From Sphingomicrobium marinum (GTDB lineage Bacteria; Pseudomonadota; Alphaproteobacteria; Sphingomonadales; Sphingomonadaceae): DNA of 64,000 nt. The notes under the pieces are model-generated. The model was given only the letters and a program-made list of their open reading frames with translations. It was not told the origin of the DNA and searched no databases. Positions 48,916 to 57,312 of the stretch are shown here, piece after piece. The stretch is from positions 1,419,501-1,483,500 of the forward strand of contig NZ_JANPVQ010000001.1 of assembly GCF_026157105.1 (NCBI RefSeq), written 5' to 3'. Each line of letters opens with the position of its first letter. Position 1 is the first letter of the stretch. Both the position numbers and the translations under genes were made by a program.

Positions 48916-49836
48916 ATGGCGACGCCCCGCTTCCTCCTCGTCACCGGAATGTCGGGCGCCGGCAAAAGCTCGGTTCTCGATGCGCTCGAGGATTGGGGAT
49001 GGGACGTGGTCGACAACCTGCCGCTGGGGCTGCTGAAGCGCTACGTGTCGGGTACCGATTTTCGCGGCGACGATATCAGCCCGATGGCAGTTGGCATGGA
49101 TGTCCGCTCGCGCGGGTTCAATCCGGACAAGCTGGTCGGCAAGATCGCGAGCCTTGCGGGGGTGACGCCGGAAATCCTTTACCTGGACTGTGCCGGCACC
49201 GAACTCATTCGTCGCTATGACGAGACGCGGCGGCGGCATCCCATGGCGCAGGATCGTCCTGCCGAAGACGGCATTGCGCTTGAACGCACGTTGACCGCGC
49301 CGCTCAGGCAGGCGGCCGACCAGATTATCGACACGACCGACATGAAACCCGCAGAGCTGCGTGACGAGCTGAAACGCCGCTACGCCAGCGCCAATACCGA
49401 TCCCGTCGTCACCATCGGCAGCTTCGGTTTTGCGCGCGGCGCTTCGCGCACGGCGGACCTGATGTTTGACATGCGCTTCATTGATAACCCGCATTGGGTC
49501 GAGGAACTCCGACCGTTAACCGGACTCGACGCGCCGGTTCAGGCGCATGTCAGCAAAGATCCGGCATGGTCACAAACCCTTGACCGAATAGAGGAGTTGG
49601 TCTTGGACCTCATTCCGCGCTATGGCGCCGCCGGAAAACATTACCTAACGGTGGCATTCGGCTGTACCGGCGGACGCCACCGTTCGGTTGCAGCCGCCGC
49701 GGAAATGGCTGAAAGGCTGCAAAAATCGGGACTGACGGTCAATGTCCGCCATCGCGATTTGAAATCGGCGCCGAGTGATAGCATCGAGTCGATGCCCGGC
49801 GCAGGAATGGATGGATTGACGGATAATATCTTATGA
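48916..49836 (+). CDS. rapZ: RNase adapter protein RapZ
   Basis: The 306-residue P-loop protein begins MATPRFLLVTGMSGAGKSSV. It has GWDVVDNLPLGLL, LYLDCAGTELIRRYDETRRR (DECxxxxL-type motif), and the C-terminal RNA-binding region YLTVAFGCTGGRHRSVAAAA, which is diagnostic. In enterobacteria RapZ directs RNase E to the GlmZ sRNA; the role in alphaproteobacteria is less clear. It lies in the usual hprK-rapZ-EIIA order, four bases after hprK and overlapping EIIA. Confidence 0.95.
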   Translation: MATPRFLLVTGMSGAGKSSVLDALEDWGWDVVDNLPLGLLKRYVSGTDFRGDDISPMAVGMDVRSRGFNPDKLVGKIASLAGVTPEILYLDCAGTELIRRYDETRRRHPMAQDRPAEDGIALERTLTAPLRQAADQIIDTTDMKPAELRDELKRRYASANTDPVVTIGSFGFARGASRTADLMFDMRFIDNPHWVEELRPLTGLDAPVQAHVSKDPAWSQTLDRIEELVLDLIPRYGAAGKHYLTVAFGCTGGRHRSVAAAAEMAERLQKSGLTVNVRHRDLKSAPSDSIESMPGAGMDGLTDNIL

Positions 49837-50240
49837 TCGGATTGGTTTTGGTCACCCACGGTCAGCTTGCGACCGAGTTCATCACCGCGATGGAACATGT
49901 GGTTGGCCCGCAAGATGCAATCGAAGGTGTTTGCATCGGCCCCGATGACGACATGGAAGCCCGCCGTGCCGATATCGCGACCGCGATCAAGGCTGTCGAC
50001 AAAGGCGAAGGCGTCATCATCCTCACCGACCTGTTCGGGGGCACCCCGTCCAATCTCGCCATCAGCCTTATGGAAGGCGACGACATCGAAGTCATTGCCG
50101 GGATAAACCTTCCCATGCTCATCCGTCTTGAGGGTGCACGAAAATCGATGGGCGTCCACGAGGCCGTCGCGGCCGCGCGCGAAGCCGGTCGCAAATATAT
50201 CTCGGTGGCTTCTGAAGTATTGGGCGAGGCTGCAGCTTGA
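49833..50240 (+). CDS. PTS EIIA component, mannose-type fold
   Basis: A 135-residue soluble phosphocarrier. MIGLVLVTHGQLATEFITAM holds the phospho-accepting His (His9), and VIILTDLFGGTPSNLAISLM is the family motif. In alphaproteobacteria the equivalent protein (EIIA-Ntr-like regulatory PTS member, often called ManX or PtsM) has no sugar permease and acts in regulation; no EIIB, EIIC or EI gene is in the window. The ATG overlaps the rapZ stop, and the stop overlaps HPr. Confidence 0.93.
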   Translation: MIGLVLVTHGQLATEFITAMEHVVGPQDAIEGVCIGPDDDMEARRADIATAIKAVDKGEGVIILTDLFGGTPSNLAISLMEGDDIEVIAGINLPMLIRLEGARKSMGVHEAVAAAREAGRKYISVASEVLGEAAA

Positions 50241-50518
50241 GCGCGCACAAAGCAAAGACTGTCAAAGTTACCAATCGTCGCGGGCTTCACGCCCGGGCGA
50301 GCGCCAAGCTCGTCAATCTCGTGCACGAGATCGGCGAGGACTATACGATCGAGGTCGAGAAGGATGGTAATCGTGTCCCCGGCACGTCGATCATGGGCAT
50401 TATGATGCTGGGCGCTGCCAAGGGCGATAAGGTGACGCTGCACGTGACGGGCGACGAGCCCGTCCCGCAATTGCGGCAGCTCTTGCGACTGTTCGAGGAC
50501 AGGTTCGGGGAGGACTGA
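50237..50518 (+). CDS. ptsH: Phosphocarrier protein HPr
   Basis: A 93-residue protein. The EI-dependent histidine is in RRGLHARASAKLVNL, and the region VPGTSIMGIMMLGAAKGDKV contains the HprK target serine (IMGIMMLG). The start is a TTG at 50237, overlapping the EIIA stop (TTGA), with GAGG about eight bases upstream. The start is therefore unusual but well supported. It closes the ChvIG-HprK-RapZ-EIIA-HPr unit. Confidence 0.93.
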   Translation: MSAHKAKTVKVTNRRGLHARASAKLVNLVHEIGEDYTIEVEKDGNRVPGTSIMGIMMLGAAKGDKVTLHVTGDEPVPQLRQLLRLFEDRFGED

Positions 50519-50575
50519 GCCACTGCGGCCATCCGGGGGATGGTCGAATGGCGAAGCGATCACTAAGACGCCGTC

Positions 50576-51379
50576 ATGCCCCGCGAAGTCACCTCTTTTT
50601 CCAACGATACCGTCAAGCGCATCCGGGCGCTGCGCGACAAGAAGGCGCGCCGTGCGGAAGGGTTGTTTCTCGCGGAGGGGCTTCGCATCATCGCGGAAGC
50701 GCGCGATGAAGGCCGCCTCCCCGAACTGATCGCTTTTGCGCCCAAAGGTGCCGAGCACCCGCTCGCGGCCGAAATCATCGCAGCAACCGAAGCGACCGGC
50801 GGCGATGCCATTCTCACGACGCCCGACATCCTCACCAAGATGACGGGCAAAGATAATCCGCAGGGTCTTGTCGCCGCCTACAAGCAGCCGGACACCAACC
50901 TCGCCGCGATCGACCGGAATAAGGCCGATATCTGGTTCGTCGGCGAGCGCATCCGCGATCCCGGCAATATCGGCACCATGCTGCGCACCGCCGATGCGGT
51001 CGGCGCGGGCGGCTTGATCCTGGTCGACGATAGCGCCGACCCCTTCAGCGTGGAGGCGGTGCGCGCGTCGATGGGCGCCCTCTTCACGAGCCAGATCGCG
51101 CTGGGCAGTTGGAAAGAATTCCTGCCCTGGCTACGCAGCGGCCCCGGCCAACTGGTGGGGACCAGCCTGCAGACCGATCATGACTATCTCGACGCGCCCT
51201 ATGCCGCGCCCTGTTTCCTGCTGGTCGGCAATGAGAGCCAAGGTTTGCCCGAGGCCTATGAGGCCGAATGCGACCTGCTCGTGAAAATACCGATGACGGG
51301 GCGGGCGGATAGCCTCAATGCAGCAGTGGCCACGGCGGTCACGGCTTTCCAGATCCGCGCGAGCTGGCGGAACCGCTAA
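50576..51379 (+). CDS. TrmH family (SpoU) RNA methyltransferase
   Basis: A 267-residue SPOUT-fold methyltransferase. An N-terminal substrate-binding domain (KRIRALRDKKARRAEGLFLA) is followed by the knotted catalytic domain. Its three motifs are RIRDPGNIGTMLRTADAVGA (motif 1), LLVGNESQGLPEAYEAE (motif 2) and IPMTGRADSLNAAVATAV (motif 3), which together bind S-adenosylmethionine. Members 2'-O-methylate ribose in rRNA or tRNA; the target is not predictable. It lies 57 bases after HPr. Confidence 0.92.
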   Translation: MPREVTSFSNDTVKRIRALRDKKARRAEGLFLAEGLRIIAEARDEGRLPELIAFAPKGAEHPLAAEIIAATEATGGDAILTTPDILTKMTGKDNPQGLVAAYKQPDTNLAAIDRNKADIWFVGERIRDPGNIGTMLRTADAVGAGGLILVDDSADPFSVEAVRASMGALFTSQIALGSWKEFLPWLRSGPGQLVGTSLQTDHDYLDAPYAAPCFLLVGNESQGLPEAYEAECDLLVKIPMTGRADSLNAAVATAVTAFQIRASWRNR

Positions 51380-51402
51380 ACGCCGACAATCGTTTCGGCG
51401 GC

Positions 51403-51813
51403 ATGAAGAAACTTGCCCTCCTCGCGCCGCTCGCGCTCACCGCCTGCATGACCAATGCGTATGATGAAGACCCCTATGACGGGCCCGACAGCGTCATGGA
51501 CGGCGCGTATCGCGCTATCGGCAACGAACCTTTCTGGTCGCTCGACATCTCCGATGGTCGAATGAGCTTCCGCAATGCCGACGGCTATGCCGCTTCGGAG
51601 AGCAACTTTGCCTTCACGCCCGATCCGCGCCTTGGAGACGTGTACCAAGGCCAACGCATTCGCGCGACGGTCATCGATCGCAGGTGCAGCGACGGCATGA
51701 GCGATCGCACCTATCCCGATACGGTCACCGTCGAAATCGGGACGCAGGTATGGCGCGGCTGCGGTGCGCCCCTGCGCTTCTTCGAAACCACGGACGAGCG
51801 CGGCGAACAATGA
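51403..51813 (+). CDS. COG3650-type lipoprotein
   Basis: A 136-residue exported protein with a lipoprotein signal (MKKLALLAPLALTACM, lipobox LTAC). The mature part begins TNAYDEDPYDGPDSV, then the conserved YRAIGNEPFWSLDISDGRMS stretch of a heat-shock-protein-HslJ/COG3650-like beta fold. Two cysteines (DRRCSDGM and WRGCGAPLR) could form a disulfide. RAIGNEPFWxL is widely conserved in small alphaproteobacterial membrane-anchored proteins of unknown function. The gene is 23 bases from the methyltransferase stop and may be in its operon. Confidence 0.82.
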   Translation: MKKLALLAPLALTACMTNAYDEDPYDGPDSVMDGAYRAIGNEPFWSLDISDGRMSFRNADGYAASESNFAFTPDPRLGDVYQGQRIRATVIDRRCSDGMSDRTYPDTVTVEIGTQVWRGCGAPLRFFETTDERGEQ

Positions 51814-51829
51814 CGGCGGTCAAAACCTA

Positions 51830-53173
51830 CTAGGCCGCGTCTTCGCCATCATTGGCGCCTTTTGGCGGCGGCGACAATTTGGTTAGTGGCCGCGGACTCG
51901 CTTCGACCACCCCCGGTTCCGCGATTTCCTTCGCGCTCCCCGACCCAAGCTCCTCGAACCGCCGCGCTTGCGTGAACACCTGGCTTTCCATGCTGCCCAC
52001 CATCTTGTTGTAACTGTCATTGGCGCGCGACAAGTGGGTGCCCATCTTGAGGACATGATCGGCCATCGTGGCGATCCGGCTATGCAATTCCTTGCCAAGC
52101 GCTTCGATGTCCTTGGCATTCTCCTTGAGGCGTTCCTGGTTCCATACGCTGGCTACGGTTCGAGCGATGGCAACAAGGTTCGTGGGGGTCGCGAGCAGCA
52201 CTTTCTTTTCGAACGCCCAATCCCAAAGGCCCGAGTCCTTTTCGAGAGCGGCCGTGAGAAAATGTTCGCCCGGAACGAACATCACCACATAATCGGCCGC
52301 GTCGTCGAATTGCGCCCAGTAGCTTTTCGACCCAAGTTGCTGGGCGTGGTTTTTCATCGAGGCGAGATGCTGTGACAGATAGCGATCGCGCGCGTCGTCA
52401 TCGACCTCGTCGGTTGCGTCCAGATAGGCATTGAGCGAGCACTTGGCGTCGATCACCAGCTTGCGCCCGCCGGGAAGATTGACCACCGCGTCAGGCCGCA
52501 GTCGGCCATCTTCGCCATCGACCGACACCTCGGTAAGGTAATCGATATGTTCCGAAAGCCCTGCCTGCTGCAGCACGTTTTCGAGCGTCTTTTCACCCCA
52601 TCGTCCCCGCGCCTTGGGCGATGAACGCAGCGCATTGACGAGATTGCGCGTTTCATCGCGCACCTGCCCCTGCCCTCTCTTGACCTCGTCGACGACGGCC
52701 TTGAGCCCCGAATAGGCGCTTACCCGGTCCTTCTCGACCGCGTCGATCTTGGCCTTCTGTTCGGCGAGCAATTTCTGGATCGGATCGACCAGCCCCTTGA
52801 GCTGCGCCTCCGATTTCTGGTCGGCCTCGCTGAACCGCGCACCGGCTTTCTCGAGAAAATCCTTTTGCGCCTTGTCGAGCAACCGGTCGGCCGCTTCGCG
52901 AAACTGGTTGAGCTGCGCGTCTTTCTGCTCGTGAAAATCCTTGAGCCTTTGGTCGAATGTCGCCTTTTCAGCCTTGAGCGCTGCGAGTTCGTCTTGCGCT
53001 GCATCGATGCGCGTGCGCGCCTCGTCCCGCTCTTCGCGCACGCTATCGAGCTGCATCCGCAAATTCTCGACCTGCGCCTCGCTTTTGCCCGATTGTAGCT
53101 TCGCGATGAGAAAGCCGATTACACCGCCGATTACGGCGCCGATGATCAATCCAACCAGTATATTCACGTCCAT
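51830..53173 (-). CDS. rmuC: DNA recombination protein RmuC
   Basis: The 447-residue protein has an N-terminal transmembrane helix (MDVNILVGLIIGAVIGGVIG), a long coiled coil (about residues 30-165), and a PD-(D/E)XK nuclease-like domain. Diagnostic stretches are SSPKARGRWGEKTLENVLQQ, RPDAVVNLPGGRKLVIDAKC (putative nuclease Asp-Glu/Lys region) and KVLLATPTNLVAIARTVASV. RmuC limits inversions at short repeats in E. coli. The tail is Pro-rich. A LexA-type GTTC-N7-GTTC box lies 22-36 bases upstream of the ATG, suggesting SOS control. Confidence 0.94.
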   Translation of the reverse strand: MDVNILVGLIIGAVIGGVIGFLIAKLQSGKSEAQVENLRMQLDSVREERDEARTRIDAAQDELAALKAEKATFDQRLKDFHEQKDAQLNQFREAADRLLDKAQKDFLEKAGARFSEADQKSEAQLKGLVDPIQKLLAEQKAKIDAVEKDRVSAYSGLKAVVDEVKRGQGQVRDETRNLVNALRSSPKARGRWGEKTLENVLQQAGLSEHIDYLTEVSVDGEDGRLRPDAVVNLPGGRKLVIDAKCSLNAYLDATDEVDDDARDRYLSQHLASMKNHAQQLGSKSYWAQFDDAADYVVMFVPGEHFLTAALEKDSGLWDWAFEKKVLLATPTNLVAIARTVASVWNQERLKENAKDIEALGKELHSRIATMADHVLKMGTHLSRANDSYNKMVGSMESQVFTQARRFEELGSGSAKEIAEPGVVEASPRPLTKLSPPPKGANDGEDAA

Positions 53174-53194
53174 TCGCCTACCCTAAGGGCAGGC

Positions 53195-53209
53195 GAACGA
53201 AACGGGAAC
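53195..53209 (-). promoter_or_regulatory. LexA (SOS) box upstream of rmuC
   Basis: On the minus strand the sequence is GTTC, CCGTTTC, GTTC, matching GTTC-N7-GTTC exactly. It lies in the 47-base gap between the upstream coiled-coil gene and the rmuC start at 53173, so it could control an rmuC promoter here. No clear -35/-10 pair was found in this short gap. Confidence 0.6.
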
Positions 53210-53220
53210 TATTTTTTGCG

Positions 53221-53940
53221 TTAGAAGCCGTAGCCGCCCGACGCGAAGTGCTGGTGATGCGGTAGCTGGTGATCGGGGTCTCCACCTTCGTCTTCGGCCG
53301 CGGCCTGCGCTTCTGCTGACTCGTCGATTGGCTCGCCGACTTCATCCAGGGCCGGCACTGTCGATGGATCGAAATTTGGCGCCGGTGCAGGTGCCGGGGC
53401 GGCGACAGGCTCGGGATCACTATGCACCTCAGGCGGGGTCGTCGCTGCGACCTCAGGCTTCGTTTCGGGCGCCGTCATAGCCGTGGTTGTCGTCTCGGGA
53501 TGCGCCTGTGCCGTGCGTACGCCGTTGGCAGCGAAGAAATCGCGGCAGCGGGCGAGAAACTGCTCCTGCGCGCGGTCGAGCATCTTGTCGCCGACATCCT
53601 GGAACAGCACCGCAAGATCCTTGCGCATATTTTCGACGTCGCGCATGCGTTTTTCGAAATTGCGCTCGTCGGCTTCCATCGCCGCCTTATCGCGCAGCGC
53701 TGCATCGCGTTCTGCCGTGACCGCTTCGAGCATCTTCTTGAGTTCGTCGGCGCGCGCCGCCCGCTCGTTTGCGGCGGCCAGTTCGCGTTCCTTGTCGGAC
53801 CCGCGGGCGCGCTGGAAATCAGCTTCGTCCTTGTAGCCCTGCACGCCTTTTTCGTGCGCCTTAGTCGCGGCGAAAAAGCCTGCACCCAAGCCCACCGTCA
53901 ATACCGCTACCACCAGTACGATGGTCATCATCGGATCCAT
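53221..53940 (-). CDS. Membrane-anchored coiled-coil protein, unknown
   Basis: A 239-residue protein. An N-terminal helix (MTIVLVVAVLTVGLGAGFFA, about residues 5-24) anchors a charged coiled coil (residues about 40-125, for example ERAARADELKKMLEAVTAER and EADERNFEKRMRDVENMRKD). The rest is low complexity: Thr/Glu-Pro repeats, PVAAPAPAPAPNFDPS, then acidic sequence ending in HHQHFASGGYGF. The GGGGAG eight to nine bases before ATG 53940 selects this start over 53970. The layout (anchor then coil) resembles the N-terminus of its neighbour RmuC, but the nuclease domain is absent. I recognise no function. Confidence 0.72.
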   Translation of the reverse strand: MDPMMTIVLVVAVLTVGLGAGFFAATKAHEKGVQGYKDEADFQRARGSDKERELAAANERAARADELKKMLEAVTAERDAALRDKAAMEADERNFEKRMRDVENMRKDLAVLFQDVGDKMLDRAQEQFLARCRDFFAANGVRTAQAHPETTTTAMTAPETKPEVAATTPPEVHSDPEPVAAPAPAPAPNFDPSTVPALDEVGEPIDESAEAQAAAEDEGGDPDHQLPHHQHFASGGYGF

Positions 53941-53990
53941 GTTTACGCTCCCCAATCTTGCGTATGGCAAAGGAGCCTACAGCCAAAAGA

Positions 53991-54016
53991 TTGACAGGTT
54001 CTTGCCAAAGGGAACC
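53991..54016 (+). promoter_or_regulatory. TTGACA plus palindrome upstream of the copper-storage gene
   Basis: TTGACA (53991-53996) is followed directly by GGTTC (53997-54001), ten bases, and GAACC (54012-54016), an inverted repeat. A dyad just behind a -35 element resembles MerR/CueR-type metal-responsive promoters, but the expected -10 is not seen, so this is only a candidate. Confidence 0.35.
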
Positions 54017-54060
54017 GGCGCGGCCCCCAAGCGCTCACCTTCCAAAGAGGGAGAAATTTC

Positions 54061-54453
54061 ATGTCCATTCGCAAGATGATCAGCCTGCACCCCGACGTCG
54101 ACGGCCATCAGAACCAGCCTCTGGCCGATGCTGTCCATCACGCCATGTATTGCGCGAAAATGTGCATGAGCTGCGCCGATGCCTGCCTCGCCGAGGACAT
54201 GGACATGACCCAGTGCATCCGCACCTGTTCGGATTGCAGCGACATTTGCGAAGCCACATCGCGCATCGGGGCACGCCGCTCGGGCGACAACGAAGCCGTG
54301 CTGAAAGACGTCCTCGAGCTATGCGCACGCATTTGCGATGCCTGCGCCAGCGAATGCGAGAAGCACGATCACGAACATTGCAAGCTGTGCGCGCAGATCT
54401 GCCGCGAGTGCGCTGAGGATTGCCGCAACGCGGCAGCGACGATTACACCTTAA
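54061..54453 (+). CDS. Four-helix-bundle copper-storage protein (Csp3-like)
   Basis: A 130-residue Cys-rich protein with about 17 cysteines in the CxxxC-rich pattern of Csp/DUF326 four-helix bundles: AMYCAKMCMSCADACLA, CIRTCSDCSDICEA, LCARICDACASECEK and CKLCAQICRECAEDC. Bundles of this type line their core with Cys thiolates and store many Cu(I) ions. No signal peptide precedes it, so it is cytosolic, like Csp3 and unlike Csp1. Two His clusters (VHHAM, KHDHEHCK) may help at the bundle mouth. No copper exporter or regulator gene adjoins it. The 3' end overlaps the convergent def stop by four bases. Confidence 0.9.
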   Translation: MSIRKMISLHPDVDGHQNQPLADAVHHAMYCAKMCMSCADACLAEDMDMTQCIRTCSDCSDICEATSRIGARRSGDNEAVLKDVLELCARICDACASECEKHDHEHCKLCAQICRECAEDCRNAAATITP

Positions 54454-54986
54454 GCCGCCTTGCGGCGCTGCTTGGCCAGCTTCTTGAGCACCATATCGCG
54501 CTTGAGCTTCGACAGGTGGTCGATGAAGAGCACGCCTTCGAGATGATCCATCTCGTGCTGCAGGCAGACCGCGAGTAGCCCGTCGATTTCCTTTTCGTGC
54601 TGCTCGCCATTTTCGTCGAGCCAGCGCGCCTTGATGCGATCGGGGCGCATGACGTCGGCATACTGGTCGGGGACCGACAGGCAGCCTTCGGTATAGGGCA
54701 CCTCGTGATCGGACGTCTCGAGGATTTCGGGATTGATGAAGACCCTGGGGTCCTTGATGACCTTGCTTTCGGGATCGTCCGGATTTTCGGGCTCCTGAAG
54801 GTCGATTACGAGCAGGCGGATGGGCTCACCCACCTGCACCGCGGCAAGCCCGATGCCCGGCGCGGCGTACATCGTTTCGAACATGTCCTTGATAAGCTGG
54901 CGGTGCCAGTCCGTCACTTCTTCGACGGGCTTGCTGATTTGCCGCAGGACATCGTCCGGGGTCTCGTAGATCTTCAAAATGGCCAT
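54450..54986 (-). CDS. def: Peptide deformylase
   Basis: Removes the N-formyl group from nascent proteins. The three motifs of the metal site are present: GIGLAAVQVG (GxGLAAxQ), EGCLSVPDQ (with the metal Cys) and QHEMDHLEG (HExxH). The protein begins MAILKIYETPDDVLRQISKP; an ATG nine bases upstream (54995) would add three residues and cannot be excluded. Length is 178 residues. It usually pairs with fmt, which lies nearby but on the opposite strand beyond recR. Confidence 0.95.
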   Translation of the reverse strand: MAILKIYETPDDVLRQISKPVEEVTDWHRQLIKDMFETMYAAPGIGLAAVQVGEPIRLLVIDLQEPENPDDPESKVIKDPRVFINPEILETSDHEVPYTEGCLSVPDQYADVMRPDRIKARWLDENGEQHEKEIDGLLAVCLQHEMDHLEGVLFIDHLSKLKRDMVLKKLAKQRRKAA

Positions 54987-55017
54987 GCGCGCCATTTAGG
55001 CGCTCGGGCCCCGCGAT

Positions 55018-55614
55018 TCAACCTACCGGGCGACGCGCCCTGAGCGCCTGCGCCAGCGTACCTTCATCGAGATAATCGAGCTCGCCCCCCACCGGCAATC
55101 CGTGAGCAAGCTGTGTCAGGCGCACTGGGAATTTCTCAAGCCTTTCCGAGAGATAATGCGCGGTCGTCTGCCCCTCGAGCGTGGCGTTCATTGCCAGCAC
55201 CACCTCGTCGATGCCGCCCGCCTCCACGCGGTTCAGCAACGCCTCGATCGACAGATCTTCGGGCCTCACCCCGTCGAGCGCGCTCAATCGCCCGCCGAGC
55301 ACGTGGAAACGCCCCGGGAACAGCCGCGATCTGTTCAGTGCCCACAGGTCGGAGACTTCCTCGACGACGCACAGCAGCCGATCGTCGCGCTTCGGGTCTT
55401 TGCACACGCCGCACGGATCGCTGGTATCGACATTGCCGCAGATCGAACAGGTCGACAGCTGCTCCGAAACCTCGGCGAGCGCGGTAAGCAGCGGCTCGAG
55501 CACCCCATCGCGCTTCTTGATGAGATGCAGCACCGCGCGCCGCGCCGAGCGCGGTCCAAGCCCAGGCAAACGGGATAGCGCCTGCGTCAGCGCCTCGAGT
55601 TCGGAAGAAGCCAT
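55018..55614 (-). CDS. recR: Recombination mediator RecR
   Basis: With RecF/RecO loads RecA onto gapped DNA. The 198-residue protein has an N-terminal helix-hairpin-helix ([20 protein letters not shown]), a zinc finger ([16 protein letters not shown], four Cys), a Toprim domain ([17 protein letters not shown]) and a C-terminal Walker-like region ([20 protein letters not shown]). The ATG at 55614 is the family start; the frame open to 55740 overlaps fmt on the other strand and has no support. It is 31 bases from def on the same strand. Confidence 0.95.
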   Translation of the reverse strand: MASSELEALTQALSRLPGLGPRSARRAVLHLIKKRDGVLEPLLTALAEVSEQLSTCSICGNVDTSDPCGVCKDPKRDDRLLCVVEEVSDLWALNRSRLFPGRFHVLGGRLSALDGVRPEDLSIEALLNRVEAGGIDEVVLAMNATLEGQTTAHYLSERLEKFPVRLTQLAHGLPVGGELDYLDEGTLAQALRARRPVG

Positions 55615-55660
55615 GAAAAGCACATAGGAATTCGCGCCGATTTCCGCCATAGGGCGCGTC

Positions 55661-56572
55661 ATGCGTGTCATCATGATGGGAAGCCCCGAATTTGCCGTGC
55701 CAACGCTCGATGCTCTCGTCGAGGCAGGGCATGAGGTCATCGCCGCTTATTCGCAGCCGCCCCGCCCCGCCGGCCGCGGCAAGAAGCTCCAACCGACGCC
55801 TATCGAAAAACGGGCACGAGAGCTCGGCATCGAGGTGCGCACGCCCAAGTCGCTCAAGGACACGACCGCGCAGCAAGACTTCGCAGCGCTGGACGCCGAT
55901 GTTGCGGTCGTTGCCGCCTACGGCCTGATACTCCCGCAAGCGATCCTCGATGCCCCGCGCCTGGGTTGCATCAACGTCCACGCATCGCTGCTGCCGCGCT
56001 GGCGGGGTGCAGCGCCCGTCCACCGCGCTATCATGGCGGGTGACAAGGAAACGGGCGTGACGATCATGCAGATGGAAGCAGGGCTGGATACAGGCCCCAT
56101 GCTTCTCGAAGGATCGACGCCAATCGGTGACAAGAATACCGGAGAACTTACTGAAGAACTTGCCGATATGGGTGGCAGGCTGATTGTCGAATACCTGTCC
56201 GATCCCGAGGCGCACACACCGCGTGAACAAGCTGAAAGCGGCGTCACCTATGCTCACAAGATCGACAAGGAGGAGGCCCGCATCGACTGGTACCGCGATG
56301 CCCGCGAATTGCAGCGCCATATCCAGGGCTTGGCGCCATGGCCGGGTGCCTGGACGACCGCCAAGGGTGAACGGCTGAAGATCCTCGCCGCCGAATGCTG
56401 CAAGAACAAGGGCGCCGGGCAGGCGGGCGAAGTCCTCGATGACCAGTTGACCGTCGGATGCGGGATCGATGCGCTGCGCATCACGCGTGTGCAGCGCGCG
56501 GGCAAAGCAGCGTGTAGCACCGAAGACCTTCTGCGCGGCTTCGCTATTGAGCCCGGCACAATCCTGTCATGA
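55661..56572 (+). CDS. fmt: Methionyl-tRNA formyltransferase
   Basis: Formylates Met-tRNA(fMet) for initiation. The 303-residue protein begins [20 protein letters not shown] and carries the formyltransferase signature [20 protein letters not shown], followed by [18 protein letters not shown] with the catalytic Asp. The C-terminal OB-fold is at residues about 205-300. It is divergent from recR and coupled to truA by an ATGA overlap. Confidence 0.96.
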   Translation: MRVIMMGSPEFAVPTLDALVEAGHEVIAAYSQPPRPAGRGKKLQPTPIEKRARELGIEVRTPKSLKDTTAQQDFAALDADVAVVAAYGLILPQAILDAPRLGCINVHASLLPRWRGAAPVHRAIMAGDKETGVTIMQMEAGLDTGPMLLEGSTPIGDKNTGELTEELADMGGRLIVEYLSDPEAHTPREQAESGVTYAHKIDKEEARIDWYRDARELQRHIQGLAPWPGAWTTAKGERLKILAAECCKNKGAGQAGEVLDDQLTVGCGIDALRITRVQRAGKAACSTEDLLRGFAIEPGTILS

Positions 56573-57312
56573 CGCGCTGGCGCCTTACGGTCGAATTCGA
56601 TGGCACGCCCTTCATGGGGTGGCAGCGACAGGAGCACGGCCCGTCGGTCCAGCAGGCGATCGAAGAAGCGATCGAGCGGATGACGGGCGAAGAAGCGCGC
56701 CTTCACTGCGCGGGTCGTACCGATAGCGGCGTGCATGCGCTGGCGATGACGGCGCACGCCGATATCGAGAAGCAACTGGACGGCCACCAGCTGCGCGAAG
56801 GGCTCAACGCGCTCCTTCGCCCCGATCCGGTTGCCATCGTATCTGCCGAACCGGTCGACGAGGAATTTCACGCGCGTTTTTCGTGTGTTGGACGGCGTTA
56901 TTTATATCGAATCCTCAATCGACGAGCGCCCCCGACGCTGCTGCGCAACCGCGTCTGGCATATCCCGCAAGATCTGGACGTCGACGCCATGGCGCGCGCC
57001 GCGACCTATCTCGAGGGACGCCACGACTTCACGACCTTTCGCTCGGTGAACTGCCAGGCGAAGAGCCCCGAAAAGACGCTCGATATCCTCACCGTCCAGC
57101 GCGAGGGCGATGAAATCCAAATCCGCGCGGCGGCGCGCAGCTTTCTGCACCACCAGGTCCGCTCGATGGTGGGTACGCTCAGCCTCGTCGGCCGGGGCCA
57201 GTGGACGCCCGAACAGGTGAAAGAGGCGCTGGAAGCGAGGGATCGCCAGGCGCTGGGCCTCAACGCGCCGCCAGAGGGCCTCTATTTCGTGAAAGCTGTC
57301 TACGAGGACTAG
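56569..57312 (+). CDS. truA: tRNA pseudouridine(38-40) synthase
   Basis: Isomerises uridines 38-40 in the anticodon arm. The 247-residue protein has [20 protein letters not shown], the catalytic Asp in [17 protein letters not shown], and [16 protein letters not shown], followed by [15 protein letters not shown]. All are TruA hallmarks. The start overlaps fmt (ATGA); the stop overlaps the convergent decarboxylase stop by four bases. Confidence 0.96.
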   Translation: MTRWRLTVEFDGTPFMGWQRQEHGPSVQQAIEEAIERMTGEEARLHCAGRTDSGVHALAMTAHADIEKQLDGHQLREGLNALLRPDPVAIVSAEPVDEEFHARFSCVGRRYLYRILNRRAPPTLLRNRVWHIPQDLDVDAMARAATYLEGRHDFTTFRSVNCQAKSPEKTLDILTVQREGDEIQIRAAARSFLHHQVRSMVGTLSLVGRGQWTPEQVKEALEARDRQALGLNAPPEGLYFVKAVYED

